From contig JAAWCE010000013.1 in assembly GCA_022793065.1 (NCBI GenBank), positions 1 to 61,014 of the forward strand: a DNA stretch of 61,014 nucleotides. The letters run 5' to 3'. A model generated the notes under the pieces. It saw nothing but the letters and a program-made list of their open reading frames with translations, searched no databases and was not told the origin of the DNA. Shown one piece after another: positions 1-8,892 of the stretch. Both the position numbers and the translations under genes were made by a program. The DNA is from Lachnospiraceae bacterium. GTDB taxonomy: Bacteria; Bacillota; Clostridia; Lachnospirales; Lachnospiraceae. Positions within the stretch are counted from its first letter, which is position 1, and the number at the start of each line of letters is the position of its first letter.

Positions 1-195
1 CTTATAAAATAGTCCAGCTAAGAAATGTCAATCCATTTATTAAAAATGTTAAGCTGGACAGGTGAGGTTGTAAAGGCGCACGAGAGCAAATTTCATGAGA
101 TTACTTAGGAATGAAATTTGTCTCTCCTGAGAGTGCGCCGAAAGAACCGCACCCTTTAGTGCCGTCGCGCAGCGACTTATAATAGGAGAAACGAA
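1..195 (+). repeat. Type A modular hairpin element, copy a (upstream of ACP gene)
   Basis: This gene-free leader holds three successive inverted repeats. The first arms are GTCCAGCT at 12-19 and AGCTGGAC at 52-59. The second is a long hairpin with outer arms 61-69 and 145-153 (one mismatch), inner arms GCGCAC 76-81 and GTGCGC 133-138, and CAAATTTCAT 87-96 against ATGAAATTTG 111-120. The third is GTCGC-GCA-GCGAC at 164-176, seven bases before the AGGAG Shine-Dalgarno of the next gene. A near copy lies at 6157-6330 in the opposite direction. The first bases resemble the end of another copy, so the window starts inside a mosaic. No ORF is present, so this is not an insertion sequence. Confidence 0.8.
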
Positions 196-423
196 ATGTT
201 TGATAAATTGGTGGAAATTATATGTAATTATGTGGAAGTGGAGCCTGGACAGGTTAGGCCGGAATCGAAATTTATTGAGGATTTAGGATTTACTTCCTTT
301 GATTTTATGAGTATGTTGGGGGAATTGGAGGATGAGTTGGATGTGGAAGTAGACCAACAGGAAGTTGTAAATATCCGCACGGTGCAGGAAGCGGTGGATT
401 ATTTGGAAAAAATTTCAAAATAA
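196..423 (+). CDS. Acyl carrier protein (phosphopantetheine-binding)
   Basis: A 75-residue acidic four-helix carrier protein. The segment EDLGFTSFDFMSM around residues 28-40 matches the acyl carrier protein attachment motif (usually DSL). Ser34 is the expected 4'-phosphopantetheine site, with Thr in place of the usual Asp before it. Length is normal for the family. The start has an AGGAG Shine-Dalgarno in the repeat element upstream. An AMP-forming ligase begins 33 bp downstream, so the pair is probably an operon in which the ligase loads an acid onto this carrier. It is not next to fab genes, so it is unlikely to be the main fatty-acid carrier. A Dlt-like or peptide-synthesis carrier is the alternative. 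Confidence 0.85.
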   Translation: MFDKLVEIICNYVEVEPGQVRPESKFIEDLGFTSFDFMSMLGELEDELDVEVDQQEVVNIRTVQEAVDYLEKISK

Positions 424-456
424 TATGTGAAGAAGCCGAACCGGATTTGAGGAAGG

Positions 457-2091
457 ATGGAATTGAGGATGGAATATCATACAATTCGTGAAATATTAGT
501 GCAGGCAGAACAAAAATTTTCAACGGAGGATGCAATTCGTTATAAGATTGGAGCAAATGAAATCAGGTCCAAATCCTATGGGCAGCTAAAAGAGGACAGC
601 GAATATTTTTCACTTGTTCTGGAAGCGATTGGAGCGTTGGGAAATCATGTGGCTATTACGGGCGCCACATCCTATCCCTGGCTGGTGGCCTATCTGGGGA
701 CGGTAAACAGTGGCAGCGTTGCGGTTCCGCTGGACGCACAATTGCCGGCGGCAGATATGTGTGAGTTGCTTCACCGGGCGGATGCGACGGTTTTTGTGGC
801 GGATGAGGGTCACAGAGATGTGGCGGAACTTGCAAAGACACGTTGCCCGAAGCTGAAACATATTATTTTCATGACTACGGAAGTTTTTGAGGATGTCAAA
901 TCCCGCAGAGAGGGATTGGGAGAAACGGGACAGGATTTGGGATGGGAGGAAGTACAGGAACCGGAGGAAGTTTCGGAAAATACATATGTTACGGACGTAT
1001 TTGAGAAAAGTTCTGCTGCGTTTGGAAGGCTTCTGAAAAATCGGGAGAATGGTTTTTCTTTTTCACCGGAACCGGACCAGCTTTGTACGATTATGTTTAC
1101 GTCGGGAACCACGGGCATGAGCAAAGGCGTCATGCTGACCCATCGGAATCTGGCGGAAAATGCTACTTGTCTGGATATGGGGATACCGTCCCGTACTACA
1201 TTGCTTTCTGTTTTGCCCATCCACCACGCCTATTGTCTCTCCATGGATATCTTAAAGGCGCTTTCTTTGGGAAGCATAATCTGTATTAATGATAGTTTGC
1301 TGCGTGTGGCAAAGAATTTGAAATTATTTCAGCCGGATATGATTCTGATGGTGCCGCTGATGATTGAAACATTGGCGAAAAAGCTGGAAAGTATTTCTTT
1401 GCTCCCGGCTGCAGTGATTAAGGCAAAGGTATTTGGCAAACATCTCCATACAATTTGCAGCGGCGGCGCATATTTGAATCCTAATTATCTGGATTTTTTT
1501 GCAAGATATGGAATAACTATTTTACAAGGGTATGGGATGACGGAATGTTCGCCGGTGATCAGTACCAATGTAAGCGGGAACAGCAAAAAGGGGTCGGTGG
1601 GAAAGCTGATGCCAAACTGTGAAGCTAAGGTAGTGGAGGAAGAGTTGTATGTTCGCGGCAGCAGTGTGATGCTGGGATATTACAAAATGCCGGAGGAGAC
1701 GGCGGAAACATTGGCAGACGGCTGGCTTAAGACTGGAGACTTAGGTTATGTGGATGAGGATGGATTTGTATTTTTAACTGGCAGAAAGAAGAATTTGATT
1801 ATCACTAAAAATGGGGAAAATGTCTCTCCGGAAGAGCTGGAAAATAAAATCGGAGAACACCGTCTGGTGCAGGAAGTATTGGTTCGTGAAAATGAGGGAG
1901 TGATAGAAGCGGAGATTTTCCCTGATTATGAATATGCAAAAAAGAAGAAAATATCTGATTGCCAGAGTGCGCTATGGAAGGTGATTGACGACTATAACCA
2001 GGGTGTTCCGGCGTATAAAAAGATTCATGGTCTGAAAGTGAGAGAGACGGAATTTGATAAGACAACCTCAAAAAAAATAAAACGGTTTTAG
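457..2091 (+). CDS. AMP-dependent acyl-activating ligase (acyl-CoA/acyl-ACP synthetase family)
   Basis: A 544-residue ANL-superfamily enzyme that adenylates a carboxylic acid and passes it to a thiol. Visible family motifs are the phosphate loop TSGTTGMSKG (residues ~210-220), GYGMTECSP (A5, ~355), the TGDLG motif (A7/A8) and the C-terminal KTTSKKIKR with the expected adenylation lysine. It follows the carrier protein gene by 33 bp, so the acceptor is probably that carrier rather than CoA; this is inference. Two starts are possible. ATG 457 has GAGG four bases upstream. ATG 469 (MEYHTI) has only a very close GAGG. The substrate cannot be told from sequence. There is no membrane segment. Confidence 0.85.
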   Translation: MELRMEYHTIREILVQAEQKFSTEDAIRYKIGANEIRSKSYGQLKEDSEYFSLVLEAIGALGNHVAITGATSYPWLVAYLGTVNSGSVAVPLDAQLPAADMCELLHRADATVFVADEGHRDVAELAKTRCPKLKHIIFMTTEVFEDVKSRREGLGETGQDLGWEEVQEPEEVSENTYVTDVFEKSSAAFGRLLKNRENGFSFSPEPDQLCTIMFTSGTTGMSKGVMLTHRNLAENATCLDMGIPSRTTLLSVLPIHHAYCLSMDILKALSLGSIICINDSLLRVAKNLKLFQPDMILMVPLMIETLAKKLESISLLPAAVIKAKVFGKHLHTICSGGAYLNPNYLDFFARYGITILQGYGMTECSPVISTNVSGNSKKGSVGKLMPNCEAKVVEEELYVRGSSVMLGYYKMPEETAETLADGWLKTGDLGYVDEDGFVFLTGRKKNLIITKNGENVSPEELENKIGEHRLVQEVLVRENEGVIEAEIFPDYEYAKKKKISDCQSALWKVIDDYNQGVPAYKKIHGLKVRETEFDKTTSKKIKRF

Positions 2092-2130
2092 AATAATTCC
2101 TGTTTTGATTGGAAATTTGTGTGATTTATC

Positions 2131-2159
2131 TTGCAGTTTTCCCTGAAAGGTATTAAGAT
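2131..2159 (+). promoter_or_regulatory. Sigma-A-type promoter for gltX
   Basis: TTGCAG at 2131-2136 and TAAGAT at 2154-2159 are separated by 17 bases. It lies about 150 bases upstream of the gltX start, leaving a long leader. Confidence 0.55.
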
Positions 2160-2189
2160 AGTGATACATTAGCGTTATTTCAGAAGAAG

Positions 2190-2312
2190 TAAGTATCCTG
2201 ATGGATACGTGCGTTGAAGCGCACAGCGAGGTGTGAGTTTGAAAGTAAACTTTGATATATGCGCAAGAGGGTGTGTAAATATCCCTCTTTAAGCGCACAG
2301 GGAGGTGTAAGA
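2190..2312 (+). promoter_or_regulatory. Structured gltX leader with duplicated ribosome-binding segment
   Basis: The leader holds small hairpins in series: GTATCC/GGATAC near 2192-2207, GTGCG/GCGCAC near 2208-2223 and AGAGGG/CCCTCT near 2265-2287. A 21-base segment at 2217-2237 (AAGCGCACAG then GAGGTGTGAG-like) is repeated at 2291-2311 with two or so changes. The second copy supplies the GGGAGGTG Shine-Dalgarno of gltX. No T-box antiterminator motif (AGGGTGGNACCGCG) is present. The function is unknown. Confidence 0.4.
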
Positions 2313-3773
2313 ATGAAAATCAGGACAAGATATGCGCCCAGTCCCACGGGGAGAATGCATGTGGGGAATCTTCGTTCCGCATTGTATGAATTTTTAATTG
2401 CAAAGCATGAGGGCGGCGATTTTATGCTTCGGATTGAAGATACAGATCAGGAGCGCTTTGTAGAAGGCGCTACAGAGATTATCTATCGTACCCTGGAACG
2501 GGTGGGATTGAAGCATGACGAGGGGCCGGATATAGACGGCGGATATGGTCCCTATGTGCAGAGTGAGCGTGTAAAAACAGGAATTTATATGAAATATGCC
2601 AAGGAGTTAATCGAAAAGGGAGAGGCATATTATTGTTTTTGCGATAAAGAAAGGCTTGCTTCCCTGAAGACCGAAGTGGTGGAGGGGAAAGAGATATCTG
2701 TGTATGATAAGCATTGTCTTTCCCTGTCAAAGGAAGAAGTGGAAGAAAATCTGGCGTTGGGCAAACCTTTTGTCATTCGACAGAATAATCCTGTGGAGGG
2801 TAACACTACCTTTCACGACGAGCTGTATGGAGATATTACGGTGGAAAATGCCCAGCTTGACGATATGATATTGATGAAATCGGATGGTTATCCCACTTAT
2901 AATTTTGCAAATGTGGTGGACGACCATACTATGAATATCACGCATGTGGTAAGGGGAAATGAGTATTTGTCTTCTTCTCCTAAGTATGTGCGTCTCTATG
3001 AGGCGTTTGGATGGGAAGCGCCAAAGTATATACATTTGCCTCTTGTGACGGATGAAAACCATAAGAAGTTAGCCAAAAGAGGCGGCAGTACTTCTTTTGA
3101 GGGATTGTTGGAACAAGGGTTTGTGGCGGAAGCGATTGTGAACTTTATTGCGCTGCTAGGTTGGAGCCCGGATGACAACAGAGAGATCTTTTCTTTAGAA
3201 GAGCTGATAGCAGAGTTTGACTATCACAGAATCAGCAGGTCTCCCGCAGTGTTTGACATGGTAAAACTACGTTGGATGAACAGCGAGTATATTAAGGCCA
3301 TGGATTTTGAGCAGTTTTACGAAATGGCGGAACCATATCTGAAGAAGGGCGCTAAGGGCGAAGCGGCGTCTCATATAAGGGAAATTGCCGCTATGGTGAA
3401 AACGCGAATTGAGGTATTCCCTGATATTGTGGAGATGGTTGATTTCTTTTGGGATTTGCCGGAGTACGATGCAGCGATGTACACGCATAAGAAAATGAAG
3501 ACCAACAGTACTTCGTCTTTGGAAGTGCTTAGGGAGGTACTTCCCTTGCTGGAGGCGCAGGAAGATTACAGTAATGACGGGCTGTATCAACTGCTTGTGA
3601 AATATGTGGAAGAAAAAGGATGTAAAAATGGTTATGTGATGTGGCCCATCCGCACGGCGGTATCGGGCAGACAGATGACGCCCGCGGGCGCTACCGAGAT
3701 TATGGAAGTGCTGGGCAAAGAGGAATCGTTAAACAGAATCAGAAAAGGAATTACATTGCTGGAGAATGTCTGA
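2313..3773 (+). CDS. gltX: Glutamyl-tRNA synthetase
   Basis: A class I aminoacyl-tRNA synthetase of 486 residues that charges tRNA-Glu. The N-terminus has RYAPSPTGRMHVGNLRSA, the HIGH-type nucleotide-binding motif. The KMSKS loop appears as KKLAKRGG near residue 250, a form seen in GluRS relatives. The anticodon-binding helical C-terminal region follows. The start at ATG 2313 is chosen because GGGAGGTG lies just upstream and the protein then begins directly with MKIRTRYAPSP; the longer frame from 2259 lacks support. Its end overlaps the helicase start by 8 bp, so the two are translationally coupled. Transfer-RNA specificity (discriminating or not) cannot be read from the sequence. Confidence 0.95.
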   Translation: MKIRTRYAPSPTGRMHVGNLRSALYEFLIAKHEGGDFMLRIEDTDQERFVEGATEIIYRTLERVGLKHDEGPDIDGGYGPYVQSERVKTGIYMKYAKELIEKGEAYYCFCDKERLASLKTEVVEGKEISVYDKHCLSLSKEEVEENLALGKPFVIRQNNPVEGNTTFHDELYGDITVENAQLDDMILMKSDGYPTYNFANVVDDHTMNITHVVRGNEYLSSSPKYVRLYEAFGWEAPKYIHLPLVTDENHKKLAKRGGSTSFEGLLEQGFVAEAIVNFIALLGWSPDDNREIFSLEELIAEFDYHRISRSPAVFDMVKLRWMNSEYIKAMDFEQFYEMAEPYLKKGAKGEAASHIREIAAMVKTRIEVFPDIVEMVDFFWDLPEYDAAMYTHKKMKTNSTSSLEVLREVLPLLEAQEDYSNDGLYQLLVKYVEEKGCKNGYVMWPIRTAVSGRQMTPAGATEIMEVLGKEESLNRIRKGITLLENV

Positions 3774-5817
3774 CACTGGTAAAATGGAATGTCAGAAAGT
3801 GTGTCTGAGTAAAATGAATGAAGCCCAGCGTCAAGCTGTGACGCATGGGGAAGGGCCCCTGCTGCTTGTGGCTGGGCCCGGCTCAGGCACGACCTATACC
3901 ATCACAAACCGTATTTTATATCTTTTGGAAAAAGGAATCCGGCCGGAACAAATTCTGGTGATTACCTATACAAAGGAAGCGGCCCTATCCATGGGGAATC
4001 GTTTTCAGAAGATGTCCGCATGCGCCAGTAATGTATGTTATCCCGTCAATTTCGGAACGTTTCATTCCGTGTTTTATCATATTTTACAAGAATCTCAAGT
4101 TCTTAAATCAAATCAGTTATTAAGATTGTCAGAAAAGAAAACTCTTATATTACCTATATTAAAAGCATATGGTATGAGCCGGCAGGCGGATGCTGAGAAT
4201 CAGGAAGCCTTTTGGAACAGCCTGAACGAAGACGCGGTTCAAATATTGTCCGCCATTGGCTATTATAAAAATACAATGCAGATTTCTCAGGCAGCGGACA
4301 GGCTTCCCCCAAAGTGGCGGCCCTGTTTTGAGGCGGTGTGTGAGGAGTATGAAACAGCGGTGCGCAGAACAGGGCGAATTGATTTTGATGATATGCTTTA
4401 TGACTGCAGAAAACTCCTGGCAGAAAATGAGAAGATAAGAAGTCATTGGCAGAAGCGTTTCAGTCATATTTTAATGGATGAATTTCAGGATATTAATCCG
4501 GTGCAATATGAAGTGGTAAAACTCTTGTCCGTAAGTCCTTATAATCTTTTTGCAGTGGGGGATGATGATCAGGCCATTTACGGCTTCCGTGGTTCTGAAC
4601 CCAAATGCCTGAAACGGTTTCAAGAAGAATTTCATGCCAGGGAGCTTTTGCTGGATGTAAATTATAGAAGCAGACCTGATATCGTAAGGGCGTCTTTAGC
4701 GGTGATTGGAGAGAATCAAAATAGATTTGAAAAGCGGCTGCGGGCGGCAGGACAAGAAAAGAATGTTCCAGGTGTTGCACAGGAAAAAGATAATCAGGGC
4801 ACAAACACAGCATTGTTGTACAAAGATACGGAGACTGTGACTTTAAGGGCGTTTGTGGACAAAGAGGGGGAATATAGCCATTTGCTGCAGACATTGTCCG
4901 CTTGTGCGGACAAAGAGGAAAGCATGGCAGTTTTGTTCAGAACCAATTCGTCCATGCAGGGATTTGCAGCCAGATTAAAGTCTGCCCATATTCCTTATGA
5001 AATGCGGGAGAAGGTTTCCAGCATATACGAACATTTTATTGCGGCGGACATTATGGCGTATCTGCAAGTGGCCCATGGAAAGGGGAATCGGGAACAGATG
5101 CTGCGCATTATGAATAGACCTTCCCGCTATATCAGCAGGGAAGCAGTGAGGGAAGGAATTGTGAATCTGAAGGACATAGGGGCGTATTATAGTCGGGTCT
5201 CTCTTCCTAAAAAGCAGAAGGATGCAGTATTGAATGTACTTATGCAGTTGGAGCGGCAGTTCTGCAGTATACGAAAACTGTCTCCGCTGCCGGCGGTAAG
5301 CTATATTTTAAAGGCAGTAGGCTATGAACGGTATCTGAAAGAGATTGGAGGGACAGAGGGGCGGCAAGAGTGGCAGGAGATATTGGAGTGGCTGAAAGAA
5401 GATGCGGCCAGATTTACAGGGTGGGAGGAATGGAAACTGTTTCAGGAAGAATATACCAAAGCCTTGAAACAGGGAGGATCCTGGACAGGACAGGCAAGCG
5501 GCGGAAAGCGAAAACAGGCAGAAGGAAGAGAAAAGAGCGTGTGTGAAAATCATGGGAAAAATTCGGTACATTTATTGACGGTACATGGTTCCAAAGGGCT
5601 TGAATTTGACAAAGTGTGGATTCCGGACTGTAATGAAAAGAATTTTCCTCACGGAAACATGCCGGATGCAGAAAGCGTTGAGGAAGAGAGACGGATTTTT
5701 TATGTGGCTATGACAAGGGCAAAGAAAAGCCTGGAGCTTTTTTACCTTACAGGTACCAAAGAACGCCCCAGGCAGCCTTCCAGATTCTTGCATCAGTTGG
5801 GAGAATTTCTGAAATAG
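3766..5817 (+). CDS. UvrD/PcrA-like superfamily 1 helicase with altered Walker A
   Basis: A 683-residue SF1A DNA helicase. Motifs in order are a Q-motif region (MNEAQRQAV), motif I as AGPGSGTTYT (residues 36-45), DEFQD (motif II), GDDDQAIYGFRG (III), NYRS (IV), TVHGSKGLEFD (V) and FYVAMTRAKK (VI). In motif I the invariant lysine is Thr42 (codon ACG, 3889-3891), one base change from AAG. All other motifs are intact, so the gene is not simply decaying. Loss of this lysine normally abolishes ATP hydrolysis in the family. The start at 3766 overlaps gltX; ATG 3784 and 3814 are alternatives. It converges with the DUF1292 gene, with only 12 bp between them and no terminator. Confidence 0.85.
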   Translation: MSDTGKMECQKVCLSKMNEAQRQAVTHGEGPLLLVAGPGSGTTYTITNRILYLLEKGIRPEQILVITYTKEAALSMGNRFQKMSACASNVCYPVNFGTFHSVFYHILQESQVLKSNQLLRLSEKKTLILPILKAYGMSRQADAENQEAFWNSLNEDAVQILSAIGYYKNTMQISQAADRLPPKWRPCFEAVCEEYETAVRRTGRIDFDDMLYDCRKLLAENEKIRSHWQKRFSHILMDEFQDINPVQYEVVKLLSVSPYNLFAVGDDDQAIYGFRGSEPKCLKRFQEEFHARELLLDVNYRSRPDIVRASLAVIGENQNRFEKRLRAAGQEKNVPGVAQEKDNQGTNTALLYKDTETVTLRAFVDKEGEYSHLLQTLSACADKEESMAVLFRTNSSMQGFAARLKSAHIPYEMREKVSSIYEHFIAADIMAYLQVAHGKGNREQMLRIMNRPSRYISREAVREGIVNLKDIGAYYSRVSLPKKQKDAVLNVLMQLERQFCSIRKLSPLPAVSYILKAVGYERYLKEIGGTEGRQEWQEILEWLKEDAARFTGWEEWKLFQEEYTKALKQGGSWTGQASGGKRKQAEGREKSVCENHGKNSVHLLTVHGSKGLEFDKVWIPDCNEKNFPHGNMPDAESVEEERRIFYVAMTRAKKSLELFYLTGTKERPRQPSRFLHQLGEFLK

Positions 5818-5829
5818 GAAAAATGCAGA

Positions 5830-6144
5830 TTATTCTATCAGCTCGTCAAATTCACAGTTATCCAGGTATTCGTCGAAGGCGTCGGCAACTTTTTCATATT
5901 CGTCGTCATCTTCAATATAATCCAATTCCGGTTCTTCGTCAGGGTCGTCAGGGTTTTCGTGGTAGCGATAAAACCATACTTCCCCGCCTTCGGATTCTTC
6001 GTCTTCACTGATGGGAAGCAGTACGATATAGTCTTTGGATTCTACCGTCAAAATGGTGACAATGGCACAGTTTACAATACTGCCGTCGTCAAGTTCCAGT
6101 TCTACTGTCATTTCTTCAGATTCAAAATCATTGTTGTTTTCCAT
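5830..6144 (-). CDS. DUF1292 family acidic protein
   Basis: A 104-residue, very acidic protein. The core has the DUF1292 pattern: an initial FESEEMTVELELDDGS, then the beta-rich IVTILTVESKDYIVLLPI, then an Asp/Glu-rich end. The function of the family is unknown; members are common in Firmicutes, often near yrrK/ruvX or ribosome-related genes, which is not the case here. The start is fixed by an AGGAGG Shine-Dalgarno (complement of 6151-6156), directly next to type A element copy b. It stands alone in its direction and converges with the helicase gene. Confidence 0.85.
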   Translation of the reverse strand: MENNNDFESEEMTVELELDDGSIVNCAIVTILTVESKDYIVLLPISEDEESEGGEVWFYRYHENPDDPDEEPELDYIEDDDEYEKVADAFDEYLDNCEFDELIE

Positions 6145-6792
6145 AATTATCCTCCTATTTTAAGTCGCTGCGCGACGGCGCTAAAGGGTGAGGTTCTTTC
6201 GGCGCACACAGGAGAGACAAATTTCATTCGTAAGTCATCTTCTGAAATTTGCGCTCGTGCGTCTTCACAACCTCACCTGTCCAGCGAAATATTTTTAATA
6301 AATGGATTGACATTTCTTAGCTGGACTATTTCAGTTCTCGCTTTCATACGGTTCTCATGATGATTGTGTCTGCGTTCCGAGACTGTTTTTAATTTGCTTC
6401 TAATAGTTCTGTGGGACTGGTTATATCTTTTCGTTCCAGTCTATTATATCGGTTTTTATGCCATAAGGCAAGAGGTATTCCATATTCTGTATGATTGCCA
6501 ATCAAGGATAGCACATGTATTTTGGCAATTCATGAACGACTGGGCTGAACTGCCACATTTGTTTAGAAATTGTCCTTATTTGCAGTAGAAAAAAATCAGG
6601 TTATTTGATATAATATTTACGTATTATTTCAGATTTCAGCATTGTACCTGTTTGGTGGTATGGAAGGTAAGATGGGAAAAAGTTGATATGATACATGGTT
6701 GGTAAGGTGTAGTAAGTATAGTAAGGTTTGTGTGTCCCTGCGTTGCCTGGCACAGTGAATCGGAGTAAGGCAGCGCAGAAATGAGGGAAAGG
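6145..6792. other. Long intergenic region between DUF1292 and chemoreceptor genes
   Basis: About 650 bp without a convincing gene. The first ~185 bp is type A element copy b. A further element fragment, GCGTTCCGAGACTGTTTTTA, sits at 6372-6391 and matches the conserved start of the type B module in reverse. The rest is AT-rich, with a TATAAT-like hexamer at 6609-6614 but no clear -35 at the right distance. Predicted frames here have no Shine-Dalgarno and no recognisable domains. Confidence 0.6.
6157..6330 (-). repeat. Type A modular hairpin element, copy b (upstream of DUF1292 gene)
   Basis: Read on the minus strand this copy has the same order as copy a: GTCCAGC/GCTGGAC hairpin, then GGTGAGGTT pairing perfectly with AACCTCACC around a long AAATTTCA-containing hairpin, then GTCGC-GCA-GCGAC, then AGGAGG. 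A 37-base block (positions 11-47 of the window) recurs here without change in reverse complement. Confidence 0.8.
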
Positions 6793-8811
6793 ATGCAGGT
6801 AGAAGATAAGAAGGACACAAAAAGTAAAACGAAACAGAACAGCCAGTTTATAGGCATAGAGAAGAAGATTTCCAAACGGTTCGGACAGGTAATTATATTT
6901 TGTTGCATTATCCTGGGAGTGATTACTTCCATATTGAGCTATATTTCTTCCATAAATGCTATTTCAGAGACAATAAATGATACTTCCAATGTGGCGGCGG
7001 CTTATGTGGCGGCAGCGATTGACAAGTATGTTTCCGTGGCGTATGAGACGGGAAGCATTGCAAGACTTGCCGATCCTGACAAGTCCGCGGCAGAGAAAGA
7101 GGCTATTTTGAGGCAGAGGATTGATGACCATGATTTTGAGGGCGGTTTTCTGTTAGACAGTACGGGCGTGGATATGATTACCGGAGTAGATTTATCCGAT
7201 AAGGACTACTTTAAGGAAGGAATGAAGGGAAATACATATGTATCTACTCCGGCGTACAGCTCCGTCACTGACGCCGTATCTTTTGCGGTAGCGGCGCCTT
7301 TGTGGGAAGGCGGAATCCCCGGTACGACACCGGTGGGTGTGGTTGTCTATGTGCCCAACGGAGAATTTCTAAATGATATTATGCGCTCCATACAGGTAGG
7401 AAAGGGTGGAACGGCTTTTATGATTGATTCCAACGGAATCACCATTGGAGATATTAACTCAGAAATCGTGGGAGTGGAAGATTGTATTGCTTTGGGAGAT
7501 ACGGACTGGAGATTAAAAAAATTCAGTGAAATTTGTACGAAAATGGCTGCGGGAGAGAATGGCACCGGATCTTATTCTTATGGCGGGGTAACAAAAGTAG
7601 TGGCTTATTCACCGGTGCCCGGCTCCGACGGATGGAGTATCGGTGTAACTGCGGTGCGGAATAACTTTTTGGGGATGTTTTATCTTGCTTTATTGATTAC
7701 TGTGATTCTTGTAATTTCTTCTGCCATCTATGGAATCAAGAGCGGAATTCAGTTGGGAAAGGCGGTGGCGGAACCCATCGGGGCATCTGTAGAGCGCCTG
7801 AAGCTTTTATCGGAGGGAGATCTTCATTCTCCAACACCTATACCGGATACAAATGACGAGACGGCTGTACTGATGACATGCCTGGCGGATACGGTCAGAG
7901 ACTTGAAGATTGTGATTTCCGATATCAGTGAACAGCTTGCGGAACTTTCTGAAGGTAATTTCAAGATATCTATTGATACCACTTACAAGGGAGATTTTGC
8001 CCAGATCAGTGAATCATTCCGGGGTATTGTGTCTGCATTGAGCGGTGCAATGAAAGATATTGACAGCAATGCGGAATGTGTTCGCAGAGGGGCCACGGAT
8101 TTGTCCGGCGCGGCGCAGTCTCTGGCTGAGGGAGCTACGGACCAGGCCAGTGCAATTGAAGAGCTGACGGCCATGGTTTCGGATATTTCCGATAAAATTC
8201 AGATTAATGCCCAAAATGCGGAGAAGGTCAGAGAAATTGTTGACAGTATGAATCAACAAGTCATTGAGAGTAATGAGCAAATGAAGTATAATTCAGAGGC
8301 TATGGCGAGAATCAGAGAGGCGTCGGACAAAATTGCACAGATTATCGGCAGCATTGAAGAAATTGCGGATCAGACCAATCTGCTTGCACTGAACGCATCT
8401 ATTGAGGCTGCAAGGGCTGGCGAGGCCGGCAAGGGCTTTGGCGTGGTAGCCACCCAGGTTGGGACATTGGCGGATCAGAGTTCCGAAGCGGCAAGGAATA
8501 CGAAGGACCTGATACAGAGCGCCCTGACGGCAGTGGAAGAAGGAACCAGGCTGACAAAAGCTACGGCAGATTCCTTGCATGTGGTGGTGGAAAATGCCAG
8601 GATAGTAAATAAATCCGTTGCCGAAATTGCAGAGGCGTCCGACAGTCAGGCCACTGCCGCCGCACAGATATCAGAAGGGATTAATCAGATTGCGTTTGTT
8701 GTGGAATCCAATTCTGCAACCTCCGAAGAAAGTGCCGCTGCTTCCGAAGAATTGTCCAGTCAGGCAGATTTGTTGAAAGAACTTGTGGGAAGATTTCAGT
8801 ATTACGGCTAA
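6793..8811 (+). CDS. Methyl-accepting chemotaxis protein
   Basis: A membrane chemoreceptor of about 672 residues. It has a cytoplasmic N-terminus, TM1 at ~32-52, an extracellular Cache-like sensor (~55-285), TM2 at ~291-315, a HAMP region, and a long signalling coiled coil. The hairpin tip is canonical ([19 protein letters not shown], ~525-543), so it should bind CheA/CheW. It ends FQYYG without the NWETF-type tether. ATG 6793 is preferred over 6781 because GAGGG lies five bases before it. No che or fla genes are nearby, so it acts on an array encoded elsewhere. The ligand is not predictable. Confidence 0.92.
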   Translation: MQVEDKKDTKSKTKQNSQFIGIEKKISKRFGQVIIFCCIILGVITSILSYISSINAISETINDTSNVAAAYVAAAIDKYVSVAYETGSIARLADPDKSAAEKEAILRQRIDDHDFEGGFLLDSTGVDMITGVDLSDKDYFKEGMKGNTYVSTPAYSSVTDAVSFAVAAPLWEGGIPGTTPVGVVVYVPNGEFLNDIMRSIQVGKGGTAFMIDSNGITIGDINSEIVGVEDCIALGDTDWRLKKFSEICTKMAAGENGTGSYSYGGVTKVVAYSPVPGSDGWSIGVTAVRNNFLGMFYLALLITVILVISSAIYGIKSGIQLGKAVAEPIGASVERLKLLSEGDLHSPTPIPDTNDETAVLMTCLADTVRDLKIVISDISEQLAELSEGNFKISIDTTYKGDFAQISESFRGIVSALSGAMKDIDSNAECVRRGATDLSGAAQSLAEGATDQASAIEELTAMVSDISDKIQINAQNAEKVREIVDSMNQQVIESNEQMKYNSEAMARIREASDKIAQIIGSIEEIADQTNLLALNASIEAARAGEAGKGFGVVATQVGTLADQSSEAARNTKDLIQSALTAVEEGTRLTKATADSLHVVVENARIVNKSVAEIAEASDSQATAAAQISEGINQIAFVVESNSATSEESAAASEELSSQADLLKELVGRFQYYG

Positions 8812-8892
8812 ATATATTTGCGGGATGAAAAATGCGGCAGACTTTGGCAAAGAAAAGTATAAATTACAAAAAAAGAGAGATGTAAGAGGAAA

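Noticed and set aside
1..195. Type A and B elements as insertion sequences or a CRISPR array
   Set aside because: No transposase frame lies within any copy. The units are few, dispersed and hairpin-forming, without regular repeat-spacer order.
2092..2312. T-box riboswitch before gltX
   Set aside because: The antiterminator motif and a paired terminator are missing. Only small hairpins are seen.
5959..6588. Two plus-strand frames opposite and after the DUF1292 gene
   Set aside because: They run through the DUF1292 gene and the type A repeat and have no Shine-Dalgarno.
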